A stretch of 64,000 nt of DNA from Celerinatantimonas sp046054195 (GCF_046054195.1 NZ_JBEQCS010000010.1:62001-126000); one strand, 5' to 3'; numbered from the stretch's first letter, positions 14,807 through 24,613 are shown. Notes: generated from the letters alone by a model not told the origin. Numbers and translations: made by a program.

Positions 14807-15949
14807 ATGCAAGTTTTCCCAGTAAAAGATTCACCACTTTTAGCTCAGCCAATCCGAGCATTTAGCAAAGAACAGTTGATTCAAACCATTGAAAAGCTCA
14901 TCGATAATCTGGTTCATATCAAGGATGAAACAGGAGAGTTTTTACTGCATTTAGATGATGGGCGAGTCATTGATACCAAAGGTTGGGATGGTTGGGAATG
15001 GACTCACGGCATTGGTTTATATGGCATGCTGCAATATTATCAGTTAAGCGCTAGTGAATCGGTACTACGCCAAATTGATAACTGGTTTGAAAGCCACCTA
15101 TCAGACGAGCTTGCGACCAAAAACGTGAATACAGTTTGCCCGTTTTTGACGCTCGCGTATCGCTATGAGCAAACCCGAGATGAGCGTTGGCTGCCGTATC
15201 TTGAAAGTTGGGCGGATTATGTTATGTACCAGATGCCAAAAGTTAGTAGCGGCGGTATCCAGCATATTGTTTACAACAGTGAAAATCCGCAACAGATGTG
15301 GGATGACACGTTGATGATGAGTGTGTTACCACTGGCTAAAATTGGTTTGTTACTGGGTCGAAACGACTATGTTGAAGAAGCCAAATATCAATTCTTAAAC
15401 CATATTCAATACCTATCCGATAGACGAAGTGGCCTGTGGTTCCATGGCTGGACATTTGATGGCAACCATAACTTTGCTAATGCGCTCTGGGCTCGTGGCA
15501 ATAGTTGGGTAAGCATTGTTATTGCTGATTTCTTAGCGCTGTTAAATCTGCCCAAAGAAGATGCCTATCGACGCCATCTGTTGCATATTTTAGAGCGTCA
15601 GGTGCAAGCACTTCAGCAATGCCAGAACAGTAATGGTCTTTGGCCGACCCTACTTGATGATGAAAGCTCCTATGTCGAAACCTCTGCGAGTGCTGGGTTT
15701 GCTTATGGCATTTTAAAAGCAACGAGGCTGCGTTATCTGGATTCATCCTATGCCGCTCTGGCCCATAAGGCTGTTGAAAGCATCGTTCGTGATTACATTA
15801 GTCCTGATGGTGAATTGACTCATGTTTCTTTTGGCACCGCGATGGGTAAAGATCTCGATTATTATCGTCAAATCCCATTGACTTCAATGCCTTATGGGCA
15901 AGCAATGGCAATTCTGTGTTTGGCTGAATATTTACGCAGTTACTATTAG
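14807..15949 (+). CDS. GH105 unsaturated rhamnogalacturonyl hydrolase (RhiN/YteR-like)
   Basis: Glycoside hydrolase family 105 enzyme of 380 residues with no signal peptide, so cytoplasmic. It hydrates and cleaves the 4,5-unsaturated uronyl residue made by rhamnogalacturonan lyases, releasing rhamnose and an unsaturated uronate. Family marks are GWDGWEWTHGIGLYGM (about 58-73), the catalytic-Asp motif QMWDDTLMMSVLPLAKIG (about 163-180), LWFHGW, and FANALWARGNSWV, diagnostic of GH88/GH105. It is fourth in the TRAP operon, and the RhaD aldolase follows. ATG 14807 is preceded by GGAGAAG. A hydrolase for another unsaturated uronide is possible, but the neighbouring rhaD favours rhamnogalacturonan. 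Confidence 0.88.
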   Translation: MQVFPVKDSPLLAQPIRAFSKEQLIQTIEKLIDNLVHIKDETGEFLLHLDDGRVIDTKGWDGWEWTHGIGLYGMLQYYQLSASESVLRQIDNWFESHLSDELATKNVNTVCPFLTLAYRYEQTRDERWLPYLESWADYVMYQMPKVSSGGIQHIVYNSENPQQMWDDTLMMSVLPLAKIGLLLGRNDYVEEAKYQFLNHIQYLSDRRSGLWFHGWTFDGNHNFANALWARGNSWVSIVIADFLALLNLPKEDAYRRHLLHILERQVQALQQCQNSNGLWPTLLDDESSYVETSASAGFAYGILKATRLRYLDSSYAALAHKAVESIVRDYISPDGELTHVSFGTAMGKDLDYYRQIPLTSMPYGQAMAILCLAEYLRSYY

Positions 15950-16143
15950 TTAAGTCGCGTTAGCTTTAGAGATTGTGACCATAGGCACTTAGAAATTTAT
16001 AAATCAGCCAAACCGAAGGTGATCTCCGCTGTTTTTTTAAGTCCTTTTTTTTCTTAATCGACATACTTACACGATAGGTTGTTTATATCAGCAAGCACCT
16101 ATGTGTTGATATTTGTTTTGTATGGATTGAGGAGGAAAAGACA

Positions 16144-16962
16144 ATGGTGCACCTTAATCAAGCGGTATTAAATGAAATTGCTAAGGTGAGTGAGGTTGCC
16201 AATTACCTGTGGCAGCGGGAATGGGCAGAGCGCAATGGCGGAAATATCTCCGTTGATTTAACGGATATTTTTGGCGCATTTGATGATGATTTAGCTCAGT
16301 ATTCTCATTTACCTTTGACGATGGTTGGCCAAGATAGTTTCCCGGCTGAAGCGGCTGGCCATATCTTCTATGTCAAAGGCACTGGGCAGCGCATTCGCGA
16401 GCTGCGCGAACCCGATAAAGCGGGTTGTGTTTTACGTATTGATGACCAAGCGCAAGGATATCATCTGCTGTGGGGGGGAAATCAAAATCCGCAGTTTGCC
16501 CCAACCAGTGAATTTATCTCGCATGTTGAAATTATTTTAGCTAAACAACAGTCAGGATCTGCTGATCGCTGTGTTGTGCATACTCACCCTTTGGAACTTA
16601 TTACGTTGTCTCATCATCCTCGTTATGCGCATGATTCCCAAGCATATTGCTATGCCTGTTGGCAGATGTTGCCAGAGGTCAGAGCGTTTGTCCCTCGAGG
16701 TATAGGGATTGTGCCGTATTGTATGCCAGGCAGTAAAATGATGGCTGATGGTACTCGCGATCAACTGATGCAGCACGATGTCGCCGTTTGGGAAAAACAT
16801 GGCGCAGTTGCCACAGGCGTTGATGCATTATGTGCATTTGATTTTATTGATGTTGCTAATAAAGGCGCTAAATTATTTTTGAAATGTTTGGCCAGTGGGT
16901 TTGAACCTGAAGGGGTGACTCCGGAGGATATGCAGCGTTTAAAAGAAACGTTTCATTTATAA
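16144..16962 (+). CDS. rhaD: Rhamnulose-1-phosphate aldolase RhaD
   Basis: Class II zinc aldolase splitting L-rhamnulose-1-phosphate into DHAP and L-lactaldehyde. The 272 residues match E. coli RhaD (about 274). Visible motifs are the AERNGGNIS phosphate-binding segment near residue 30, GTGQRIRELREPDKAGCVLRID, the zinc-ligand stretch VVHTHPLELITLSHH (about 144-158), and PRGIGIVPYCMPG. A GAGGAGG ribosome site lies shortly upstream. It is separated from the GH105 gene by 194 bp and so may have its own promoter. The rhamnose isomerase and kinase genes (rhaA, rhaB) are not in the window, an unusual split of the rha set. Confidence 0.92.
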   Translation: MVHLNQAVLNEIAKVSEVANYLWQREWAERNGGNISVDLTDIFGAFDDDLAQYSHLPLTMVGQDSFPAEAAGHIFYVKGTGQRIRELREPDKAGCVLRIDDQAQGYHLLWGGNQNPQFAPTSEFISHVEIILAKQQSGSADRCVVHTHPLELITLSHHPRYAHDSQAYCYACWQMLPEVRAFVPRGIGIVPYCMPGSKMMADGTRDQLMQHDVAVWEKHGAVATGVDALCAFDFIDVANKGAKLFLKCLASGFEPEGVTPEDMQRLKETFHL

Positions 16963-17106
16963 ATGTGATTTGGCGCAACTGCGTGAGATGCCTTGATCAC
17001 AACTTAACATTAAGGCTGAATGGAGTGCACTGAAGTATGATCTGTATCGCTTGTTGTCTGTGTCAATATTCATTAATTTGATTGCTATCCTTTAAGGAGG
17101 TTAAAT

Positions 17107-17943
17107 ATGTTGCAATTGAATTGTAATGAATTTTTTAAAACTTCCGATGCGACAATCTGTTCTGAAGTGCGCTCGCCACAGTTCAATTATCCAGAGCACT
17201 CTCATGAGTTCAATGAACTCGTGATTGTCTCCAAAGGAGCAGGGCAACACATCATTAACGATATCCCTACCAATTTGACCTGTAATTATGTGTGTTATGT
17301 CTCGCCCAAAGACAGACACTTATATGATCAGGTTAATGATTTATACTTAACAAATATTTTATTTAAAAAGTCACAACTTGGCTTATCGACCACGCTGAAA
17401 GATTATCTGCCAGCGGATAGAGATGGCTCTGTTAGTTGGTATATTACCTCTCAGGCTATGAATCGGGTTAATGAGCTCTTGCAACGAATTGAAGTCGAAA
17501 CAAAGCTGCCAACACTTGAAGCAAAGTTGATGAGCGAAGCGCTGTTCCAACAATTGGTTGTTGAATTAGCCCGGGGGCGGTTAAGTAACCTGATTGGTAA
17601 TGAATCAGGCAATGTTATTTTGCAGGTCATTGACTGGTTGCAGCATCATTATAGTGATGATATCTGTATTAATGATATAGCCGAACAATTTGATATTTCA
17701 TCTCGCACGCTCTGCCGACAAATGAAGCAAGTCACGCATCTGTCTTTTAACAACTATGTTCATCGTGTAAGGATTAATCATGCGATGGATTTATTGCTCT
17801 ATTCTGATAAATCGATTACAGATATTGCCTTTGATGTCGGCTATAAAGATAGTAATTACTTTTCCACGAAGTTTAAACGATTTGTTAACAGAAAACCCTC
17901 TGAATTCCGCCATGGGAAAATCATAAATAGTAATTTAATTTAA
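17107..17943 (+). CDS. rhaS: AraC-family regulator, RhaS-like
   Basis: A 278-residue regulator, the same length as E. coli RhaS. The N-terminal cupin half carries PEHSHEFNELVIVSKGAGQH (about 32-51) and DRHLYDQVNDLYLTNILF, matching the RhaS/RhaR sensor domain that binds L-rhamnose. The C-terminal 100 residues hold the two AraC helix-turn-helix units, with ISSRTLCRQMKQVTHLSFNNY and the second-motif signature ITDIAFDVGYKDSNYFSTKFKRF. Overall resemblance is closer to RhaS than to RhaR. AAGGAGG lies just upstream of the ATG. It probably activates rhaD and possibly the uptake operon in response to rhamnose. Confidence 0.82.
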   Translation: MLQLNCNEFFKTSDATICSEVRSPQFNYPEHSHEFNELVIVSKGAGQHIINDIPTNLTCNYVCYVSPKDRHLYDQVNDLYLTNILFKKSQLGLSTTLKDYLPADRDGSVSWYITSQAMNRVNELLQRIEVETKLPTLEAKLMSEALFQQLVVELARGRLSNLIGNESGNVILQVIDWLQHHYSDDICINDIAEQFDISSRTLCRQMKQVTHLSFNNYVHRVRINHAMDLLLYSDKSITDIAFDVGYKDSNYFSTKFKRFVNRKPSEFRHGKIINSNLI

Positions 17944-18265
17944 ACTCTAGTTAAACTATGTGATTAGAGTTCATATCATTATGTTTTTTAAGTGTTTTTA
18001 TTAATTGATTAATTATAATCAATTAGTGTTAATGATGATTTTTTATTCAAATCAATTTAATTAAAAAGTATTAGTTATTTAAATAATTAAAAAGTTATAA
18101 ACTATTAGTATTGCAATGTATTAGTATTTTATTTTTTATAAAAATTATTGATTTTTAATTGAGAAAAGGGGAGTATGAGATTGTAATATTAAGAATGTAT
18201 GTTCTGTATTTAAAAAATAGTAACAAGTTTTCTAACTAAAATAATATAAGATAGAGGCAATTAAT
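17944..18265. other. AT-rich gap before pgaA
   Basis: A 322-bp, very AT-rich, non-coding stretch. It must hold the pga promoter, but so many TATAAT-like hexamers are present that I cannot choose one. The only clear structure is the palindrome at 18002-18025. I looked for, and did not find, a GEMM-type c-di-GMP riboswitch core. Confidence 0.6.
18002..18025. repeat. Perfect AT-rich palindrome upstream of pgaA
   Basis: Ten-base arms (TAATTGATTA / TAATCAATTA) around an ATTA centre, 60-80 bp after the rhaS stop. It may be a binding site for a regulator of pga or rhaS. It lacks a T-run, so it is not a good terminator. Confidence 0.45.
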
Positions 18266-20716
18266 TTGATTGTCAGATGGATAACTATATTTAGCTGGTT
18301 GCTAATGGTTATAGCAGGGACTGCTTTTGCCCAGTCAAATGATTATGACCATTTAATTAAATTAGCAAGGAATGGCGATGTCTCTCCATTACTTGTTTAT
18401 CTCAAAGATAAAGCTGCCCTAAATCAACTTAGTCACTCTCAAATTGCTGACTTACTCGAAGTTAGCCAATGGGCCGATCATGATCGCGAGGTGATTGCGC
18501 TTTGGCAAGCTCAACCCGATCATCATTTGTTACCTACTCGTGCTTTTGCAGCTGTTGGCCGCGCTTATCGAAATACTCAGCAGTGGGACAATGCTATTAA
18601 GATATGGCAGATAGTATTACATAAAGCCCCGCATAATGATGATTATTATATTGATTATGTTATGACACTAGCAGATTCTGGTGATTATTTAAGAGCGCAG
18701 CATTTAGCTCAAACTCTATTAAATAAAGATGCTAGTGAATCACATTATTTGTTGCTTGGTTATGTTTTGCATAAAGAAAAATTATATTGGCAACAGCTGG
18801 ATATAGCATCTCGGGCAAAACAGCTCTTTCATAGCCGTAAAACATTAAATTTTTGGATTATGAGTCTTGCTGATGCTGGCGTTGATTATCCAGCCTATTC
18901 TTATGCAAAAAAAGAAAACTTATCTCAAGATACTCAATATCTTTTGGCTAATAATGTCGGTGCTCGTTTAGTCAAACATAGCTTTACCGATGGTCGTAAT
19001 GAATTACAACGATATCTAGTTGCCGATAAGGCGTTGGATTGGTTTAAAAATTATTCTTCTTATTGGCAAAATAATTACAGTGATACGCAAACTCTACGTC
19101 CTAATATTGATATTTTAGGGGCTTATTTAAATCGCCAACAATATCAAAAAGTGGTTGATTATTATCATCAACTAATAAAAGCGCATGTATCGGTTCCAAC
19201 TTATGCAAAGCAATGGGTTGCGTCTGCTGAGTTATCCCTTCGTCATCCTGAGGCTGCTTTTAAGTTATTACATCCATTGATTCAAAAAGCCGATAAGGAT
19301 ACGCAAAAAGCCGATAAGGATACGGCTCCTGATTTCATGACTCTTTCTGATCAAGAAAATGATGCAATTTTTTATGCAGAAATTGAAACGGAACGTTTTA
19401 ATTTAGCCCATCAGCAAGTTGAAGAGTTTTTGAAACAGCAACCTTATTATCACTATGAATACGGCCTTAAAATTCTCCAAGCTAACGATCAATGGTTGTT
19501 AGGAAAAAATCTTCAACTCAATTATCTGTCTGGCACAAATGAGCTAAATAAAGCTCAAAGGTTGGCTCAGCAGATGGCTAATAGTGCACCCGGCAACCAG
19601 GATCTTCTTATTTCGTATGCATCAGTTCTGGAGCAACGAGGGCTAACTCACCATGCTTGGCAAGAACTTGCTCAGGCTCAGGTTTTATATCCTCGTGATG
19701 TTACTTTGGAACAACAGCAGGCTCAAGTTGCATTTGATTTGCAAAACTGGCAAAGCGCGGAACAACTTACTGATGATGTAATCTCAAGAGATCCTCTGAG
19801 CTTATCAAATCGTCAACTTAGTCATCGGCGTGATGTTTTTCATATGTATGAGTTAACGGTGTCTGTTGGTAAAGGACTACATTCCTCTAACCCGGTTAGC
19901 GGGAACCATGACCTGTCAGTAGAAACGCGTTTATATAGCAAACCCATTGCCGAAAATTGGCGGTTATTCACTGAATTTGCTTATGCAAATAGTCGCTATG
20001 ATGAAGACAATGCTTTTCGTCGAGATGGTGGTGGTGGTCTGGAATGGCGCTCATTAGATAACTGGGCGGAACTTGATTTAACCAACTGGGGTGATAGTAA
20101 TCGGCAGTTAGCTTCTCAGCTGTCCTATTGGCATGACTTTAATGACCATTGGCGGTTGGGTGGGTCTTTAGCTCGCCACTCTAAAGCGACGCCTCTTCGA
20201 GCATCCAATGCTGGTATTTATGCAAATCAACTACAGGCTTATGTTCGCTGGTATCAGAACGAGCGCCGTTATTACCAGTTATCTGTTGCTCCTTCAGACT
20301 ATTCAGACGGAAACCATCGGTGGGAATTTACCTTAGATGGAAGTGAACGACTCTATACTCAGCCTCGTTTAACCGTGGATCTGCTGCCTAATTTAAGCTC
20401 AAGCACAAATAGCTTAGCAGATACCGTTTATTACAACCCGCGGCGTGATATTGCGCTAAGTGCAGCTGTTCAAGCTGAGCACATTCTTTATCGGCGTTAT
20501 GACACTGTATGGAGTCAGATTTTCCTAGTGGGCAGTGGTTATTACTGGGAGAAAAACTATTCGGGCGGTGCGATAGCCCAGCTTGGTTATGGCCAACATT
20601 TTCAGTGGAACCAGCAGCTTGATAGCACCTTGATGGTGACGTGGGGCCGCCAACCTTATGATGGCTCGTCAGAAAACGACCTCGCGCTTTCCTTTGATTT
20701 AGATGCAAGGTTTTAA
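18266..20716 (+). CDS. pgaA: PNAG export outer-membrane porin PgaA
   Basis: Outer-membrane secretin-like protein for poly-beta-1,6-N-acetylglucosamine. It has a signal peptide (about 1-22, ending TAFA), then about 500 periplasmic residues of TPR helices that bind the deacetylated polymer, then a C-terminal 16-strand-type barrel (about 520-816) ending in DLDARF with a terminal Phe. Length 816 compares with 807 in E. coli. The start is a TTG preceded by AGAGG at eight bases; no better ATG exists upstream of the signal peptide. A 21-bp tandem duplication within the TPR region adds a second QKADKDT. First gene of pgaABCD, with three bases to pgaB. Confidence 0.92.
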   Translation: MIVRWITIFSWLLMVIAGTAFAQSNDYDHLIKLARNGDVSPLLVYLKDKAALNQLSHSQIADLLEVSQWADHDREVIALWQAQPDHHLLPTRAFAAVGRAYRNTQQWDNAIKIWQIVLHKAPHNDDYYIDYVMTLADSGDYLRAQHLAQTLLNKDASESHYLLLGYVLHKEKLYWQQLDIASRAKQLFHSRKTLNFWIMSLADAGVDYPAYSYAKKENLSQDTQYLLANNVGARLVKHSFTDGRNELQRYLVADKALDWFKNYSSYWQNNYSDTQTLRPNIDILGAYLNRQQYQKVVDYYHQLIKAHVSVPTYAKQWVASAELSLRHPEAAFKLLHPLIQKADKDTQKADKDTAPDFMTLSDQENDAIFYAEIETERFNLAHQQVEEFLKQQPYYHYEYGLKILQANDQWLLGKNLQLNYLSGTNELNKAQRLAQQMANSAPGNQDLLISYASVLEQRGLTHHAWQELAQAQVLYPRDVTLEQQQAQVAFDLQNWQSAEQLTDDVISRDPLSLSNRQLSHRRDVFHMYELTVSVGKGLHSSNPVSGNHDLSVETRLYSKPIAENWRLFTEFAYANSRYDEDNAFRRDGGGGLEWRSLDNWAELDLTNWGDSNRQLASQLSYWHDFNDHWRLGGSLARHSKATPLRASNAGIYANQLQAYVRWYQNERRYYQLSVAPSDYSDGNHRWEFTLDGSERLYTQPRLTVDLLPNLSSSTNSLADTVYYNPRRDIALSAAVQAEHILYRRYDTVWSQIFLVGSGYYWEKNYSGGAIAQLGYGQHFQWNQQLDSTLMVTWGRQPYDGSSENDLALSFDLDARF
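19283..19324 (+). repeat. 21-bp perfect tandem duplication in pgaA
   Basis: Two identical 21-bp copies, 19283-19303 and 19304-19324, encode QKADKDT twice in a charged linker between TPR helices. Perfect identity indicates a recent slippage event; the frame is kept. Confidence 0.95.
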
Positions 20717-20719
20717 ATA

Positions 20720-22744
20720 ATGAAAAAACAGTATATTTGGTTTCAGCATCTGATCATTGTCTTCTGTCTTTTATTGACCGGATGTCAGGGGGCCTATGTA
20801 GTAAATTATACGCCACCGAAGCAAAGGGCCATGTTAGCCAATGAACGGCCCTGGTTAAAAAATCACTTTTTAACTCTTGCTTACCATGATGTTGAAGATG
20901 AAGGGGCGAACCAGGCCTATCTGGCTGTTCGAACTAGCGCACTCAATGATCAAATTAGCTGGTTAATTGATCACGATTACCACTTTATTAGCGTTCAACA
21001 GATTATTGATGCCCATAATGGTGTGAAAGACCTCCCGCCACGAGCTGTATTGATCTCATTTGACGATGGTTATAGCAGTTTCTATCGTCGAGTTTATCCG
21101 CTGTTACTTGCCTATCACATTCATGCTTTGTGGGCTCCCGTTGGCAGTTGGGTTAGCACGCCAGCGGATCAAAAGGTTAATTTTGGCGGATTGATTTCAC
21201 CTCGTAAGCAATTTTCGAACTGGCAACAGATCAAACAGCTCGGTCATTCGCCTTTGGTTGAAATCGGTTCGCATACTTGGAATTCCCATTTCGGCTCTAT
21301 TGCGGACCCTCAACTCTCCAAAGAGCCAACGGCCGCATATCATCGTTATGACGCAAAAACAGGAAAATATGAAACGAGTGCTCAGTTTATTGCGCGAATG
21401 GACAAAGACGTTACGCATATCACTGATAAAATAGCGCAGGTCACAGGGAAAAAACCAAGAGTCTGGGTTTGGCCTTATGGGGAAGCGAGTGGCGAAACCT
21501 TGTCGATTCTTAAACGCCATAGCTATCAATTGGCGTTTACCTTAGAAGATGGTATTGGTGATGTTCAGCATCTAAATAATATTCCCCGATTGCTGATGAC
21601 CAATAATCCGACCATTCAAAATTTTGCAGCGCAAATACAAGCTGAAGAACAGCATGATTTTGTGAGGGCGGTTCATGTCGATCTTGATTATGTTTATGAT
21701 AAAGACCCTATTCAAGAGAAGAAAAATATCGATGCGCTGATTCAACGTATTTATGATATGCGTGCATCGACAGTTTTTTTGCAGGCCTATGCAGACCCTG
21801 ATGGGGATGGTACTGCTGATGCGGTTTATTTCCCTAATCACCTGCTTCCGGTTAGACAAGATCTCTTTAATTATATCTCTTGGCAAATTCAGACTCGGGA
21901 TCACAATGCGCAAGTATTTGCGTGGATGCCGGTAACCGCTTTTAATTTAGCATCATCAATCCCTCGCGTTAAATATATGCGTGGAGATGATAATCGAGCG
22001 CTCATTGATAAAAAACAACCGATTCGTTTATCCGTTTTCAGCGCCAAGGCTCGGGAAAAAATTACTGAGCTGTATCAAGATCTTGCTCGTTACAGCAGCT
22101 TCAGTGGCATTTTATACAGTGATGATGCCATGCTTTCTGATTTTGAAGATGCGTCAGAACCTGCCCTAAATGCTTATCAAAAAGCTGGGTTTCCTCGTTC
22201 AATTGCTAAGATTCGTCAAAATCCAGAGTTATTTGCGCGTTGGACTCGCTTTAAAAGTCATGCGCTGATTAAGTTTACGAACCACTTAACCAAAGCTGTT
22301 CGAGCTATTCGAGGGCCTCAAATACAGACGGCCCGTAATATCTTTGCTAATCCGATTTTGCATCCGCATAGTGAAGCTTGGTTTGCTCAGAATCTAGATG
22401 ATTTTTTAGCTAATTACGATTGGACAGTGCCCATGGCCATGCCCTATATGGAAAAAGTACCTAAGTCACAAGATAACAAGTGGCTTAATCAGTTAGTGCT
22501 TGCGGTTAAATCACACCCGGGTGCAATTGATAAAACGATATTTGAATTACAGACGCTTGATTGGAATAAAACGGGCGCCCAACAAAAAATAAGCTCTAAA
22601 AAAATAGCTCAATGGATGCGTCAGCTCCAGTATAGCGGAGCTCGCCATCTTGCTTATTATCCGGATGACTTTCTGTTTAATCATCCACGATTAAGCACTA
22701 TCTATCCTGTATTTTCTACTTATTGGTACCCTAAAGATGAGTAA
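20720..22744 (+). CDS. pgaB: PNAG N-deacetylase lipoprotein PgaB
   Basis: Outer-membrane lipoprotein that partly deacetylates PNAG in the periplasm, needed for export through PgaA. The lipobox LTGC is near residue 22. The N-terminal polysaccharide-deacetylase domain (about 45-300) shows LTLAYHDVEDE, ISFDDGYSSF and IGSHTWNSHFG with the metal-binding Asp/His residues. The C-terminal half (about 310-674) is the GH153-type barrel that binds and cleaves deacetylated PNAG, with FLQAYADPDGDG and YSDDAMLSDFED. Length 674 is close to E. coli (672). It overlaps pgaC by 8 bp. Confidence 0.93.
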   Translation: MKKQYIWFQHLIIVFCLLLTGCQGAYVVNYTPPKQRAMLANERPWLKNHFLTLAYHDVEDEGANQAYLAVRTSALNDQISWLIDHDYHFISVQQIIDAHNGVKDLPPRAVLISFDDGYSSFYRRVYPLLLAYHIHALWAPVGSWVSTPADQKVNFGGLISPRKQFSNWQQIKQLGHSPLVEIGSHTWNSHFGSIADPQLSKEPTAAYHRYDAKTGKYETSAQFIARMDKDVTHITDKIAQVTGKKPRVWVWPYGEASGETLSILKRHSYQLAFTLEDGIGDVQHLNNIPRLLMTNNPTIQNFAAQIQAEEQHDFVRAVHVDLDYVYDKDPIQEKKNIDALIQRIYDMRASTVFLQAYADPDGDGTADAVYFPNHLLPVRQDLFNYISWQIQTRDHNAQVFAWMPVTAFNLASSIPRVKYMRGDDNRALIDKKQPIRLSVFSAKAREKITELYQDLARYSSFSGILYSDDAMLSDFEDASEPALNAYQKAGFPRSIAKIRQNPELFARWTRFKSHALIKFTNHLTKAVRAIRGPQIQTARNIFANPILHPHSEAWFAQNLDDFLANYDWTVPMAMPYMEKVPKSQDNKWLNQLVLAVKSHPGAIDKTIFELQTLDWNKTGAQQKISSKKIAQWMRQLQYSGARHLAYYPDDFLFNHPRLSTIYPVFSTYWYPKDE

Positions 22745-24068
22745 TCGTATCACTAGCATAATAATTTTATGCATCGTTATACTTCTGCCTTTGGTTGGGT
22801 TCATTTGGTTAACAGGACAAGTCATTTTAGATTTCGTCTTTTTCTGGCCGCTTGTGATGTCAGCCCTTTGGATAACCGGAGGTTTATATTTCTGGTTCTA
22901 TCGAGAACGACATTGGCAATGGAATGAGACAACCCCCGCACCGGAGTTACCTGGTAATCCTCTGATCTCAATTTTGATCCCTTGTTTTAATGAAGGTGTC
23001 AACGTTAAAGAAACGATATCAGCGGCTTTAAACCAGCGCTATCCCAATATCGAAGTGATAGCGATTAATGATGGCTCAAGCGATGATACCGCTGTGCTAT
23101 TGAATCAACTTGCCGCTAATGATGAACGCTTAAGAGTGATTCATCTCACTGAAAACCAAGGTAAGGCGATTGCCCTTAAAGCAGGAGCGGGTGCGGCACG
23201 TAGTGACTATCTGGTTTGTATTGATGGAGATGCTCTATTAGATAGAGATACCGCTGTTTATATGGTCAAACCAATGATCGATCACCCTCGGGTGGGGGCT
23301 GTGACGGGTAATCCGAGAGTGAGGACTCGTTCAACATTGGTTGGGCGTATCCAGGTCGGGGAGTTTTCATCCATTATTGGTTTAATCAAACGAACTCAGC
23401 GGATTTATGGCCAAGTATTCACTGTTTCTGGGGTTATCGCGGCTTATCGTCGTCAAGCTCTTATTGATGTGAATTACTGGCGACCCGATATGGTCACAGA
23501 AGATATTGATATCAGTTGGGAGCTACAGATAAGACATTGGTCTGTTTTTTTTGAACCAAGAGCGCTTTGTTGGATTTTAATGCCCGAAACTTTTAAAGGG
23601 CTATGTAAACAGCGCTTGCGTTGGGCCCAAGGTGGAGCAGAAGTTTTTCGATTGCATATGGGTAAACTCTGGTCTTGGCAATATCGCCGGATGTGGCCAC
23701 TATTTTTTGAATATACACTCAGTACGGTTTGGGTCTTTTCATTTTTCTTAAACATCGTTTTGTACATCTTAACGAAATTGTTTGATATGCCTGATTCATT
23801 AACCGTATCGCATTTGCTGCCACCTGAATTTACCGGAATGGCTCTAGCTGTCTTTTGTTTGGTTCAATTTCTGGTCAGCCTACTTATTGAGAGTCGCTAT
23901 GAGAAACATATCGCAGGCTCTTTATTTTGGGTGATCTGGTTTCCACTGTTTTTTTGGTTATTAAGTTTTTTTACAACGTTGATTGCTTTTCCAAAAGTTA
24001 TGTTGCAAGGAAGACGAAAACGCGCCCGTTGGGTTAGCCCTGATCGCGGCATAGGGAGAATGAAATAA
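22737..24068 (+). CDS. pgaC: PNAG synthase PgaC (family 2 glycosyltransferase)
   Basis: Inner-membrane processive GT2 enzyme polymerising UDP-GlcNAc into PNAG. Two N-terminal membrane helices (about 7-60) precede the catalytic domain, with ILIPCFNEG, AINDGSSDD, CIDGDALLD (D-D), the acceptor motif MVTEDIDISWELQ and QRLRWAQGG (QxxRW). Three or so C-terminal membrane helices follow. Length 443 is close to E. coli (441). It works with PgaD as the c-di-GMP-responsive synthase. Its start overlaps pgaB and its stop overlaps the pgaD start (TAATG), so translation is coupled. Confidence 0.95.
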   Translation: MSNRITSIIILCIVILLPLVGFIWLTGQVILDFVFFWPLVMSALWITGGLYFWFYRERHWQWNETTPAPELPGNPLISILIPCFNEGVNVKETISAALNQRYPNIEVIAINDGSSDDTAVLLNQLAANDERLRVIHLTENQGKAIALKAGAGAARSDYLVCIDGDALLDRDTAVYMVKPMIDHPRVGAVTGNPRVRTRSTLVGRIQVGEFSSIIGLIKRTQRIYGQVFTVSGVIAAYRRQALIDVNYWRPDMVTEDIDISWELQIRHWSVFFEPRALCWILMPETFKGLCKQRLRWAQGGAEVFRLHMGKLWSWQYRRMWPLFFEYTLSTVWVFSFFLNIVLYILTKLFDMPDSLTVSHLLPPEFTGMALAVFCLVQFLVSLLIESRYEKHIAGSLFWVIWFPLFFWLLSFFTTLIAFPKVMLQGRRKRARWVSPDRGIGRMK

Positions 24069-24472
24069 TGACTACACCACTTATTATGACTCAACCAAAA
24101 TTTTGGCGGTTGGGGGTTGATATTGTTCTGACACTGTTAGCTTGGTTTATATTCTTTTGGTTATTAGATTACAGTATGTATCGACTAGAGATATCTCGTT
24201 TAGAACATTTAGCTTCTTTATCTAGTACTTTAATTATGTTTGCTATTTTTGTCGGTTGTGGTGTTTTTAATGGTATTGCATTAATCGTTTGGGCCAAATA
24301 TAACCAACATCGTTTTTATATTGATAAACGGACCCATCCTCGCCCATCAAACCCAAGCCAGGTTGCTAAGAGCATCCACCTCTCATTAGAACAGCTTGCC
24401 GAGTATAGTGCTAAGCAGATTAGTTACGTTCAAGTTGATAACTTTGGTGTACTGCATCCGTTAGAAAGTTAA
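24068..24472 (+). CDS. pgaD: PNAG synthase accessory subunit PgaD
   Basis: A small inner-membrane partner of PgaC, 134 residues (E. coli 137), with two membrane helices (about 15-37 and 55-80) and a short cytoplasmic tail. In E. coli PgaC and PgaD together bind c-di-GMP, which stabilises the complex. The call rests on position, length and topology more than on motifs, since PgaD is poorly conserved. Last gene of the operon; I see no strong terminator before dusA. Confidence 0.85.
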   Translation: MTTPLIMTQPKFWRLGVDIVLTLLAWFIFFWLLDYSMYRLEISRLEHLASLSSTLIMFAIFVGCGVFNGIALIVWAKYNQHRFYIDKRTHPRPSNPSQVAKSIHLSLEQLAEYSAKQISYVQVDNFGVLHPLES

Positions 24473-24613
24473 TTTCTATTGGTTTTGTTGCGTTCTCTGA
24501 GCTTGGTTTTGTCATCTTACAATTCGCGATATACTACGCCACCTTGTCATCAGCTATGCTGATCTTGAGTGAAGACTCGATGAGTTGATTGAATTGTTTG
24601 TATTGGAAAAGTT

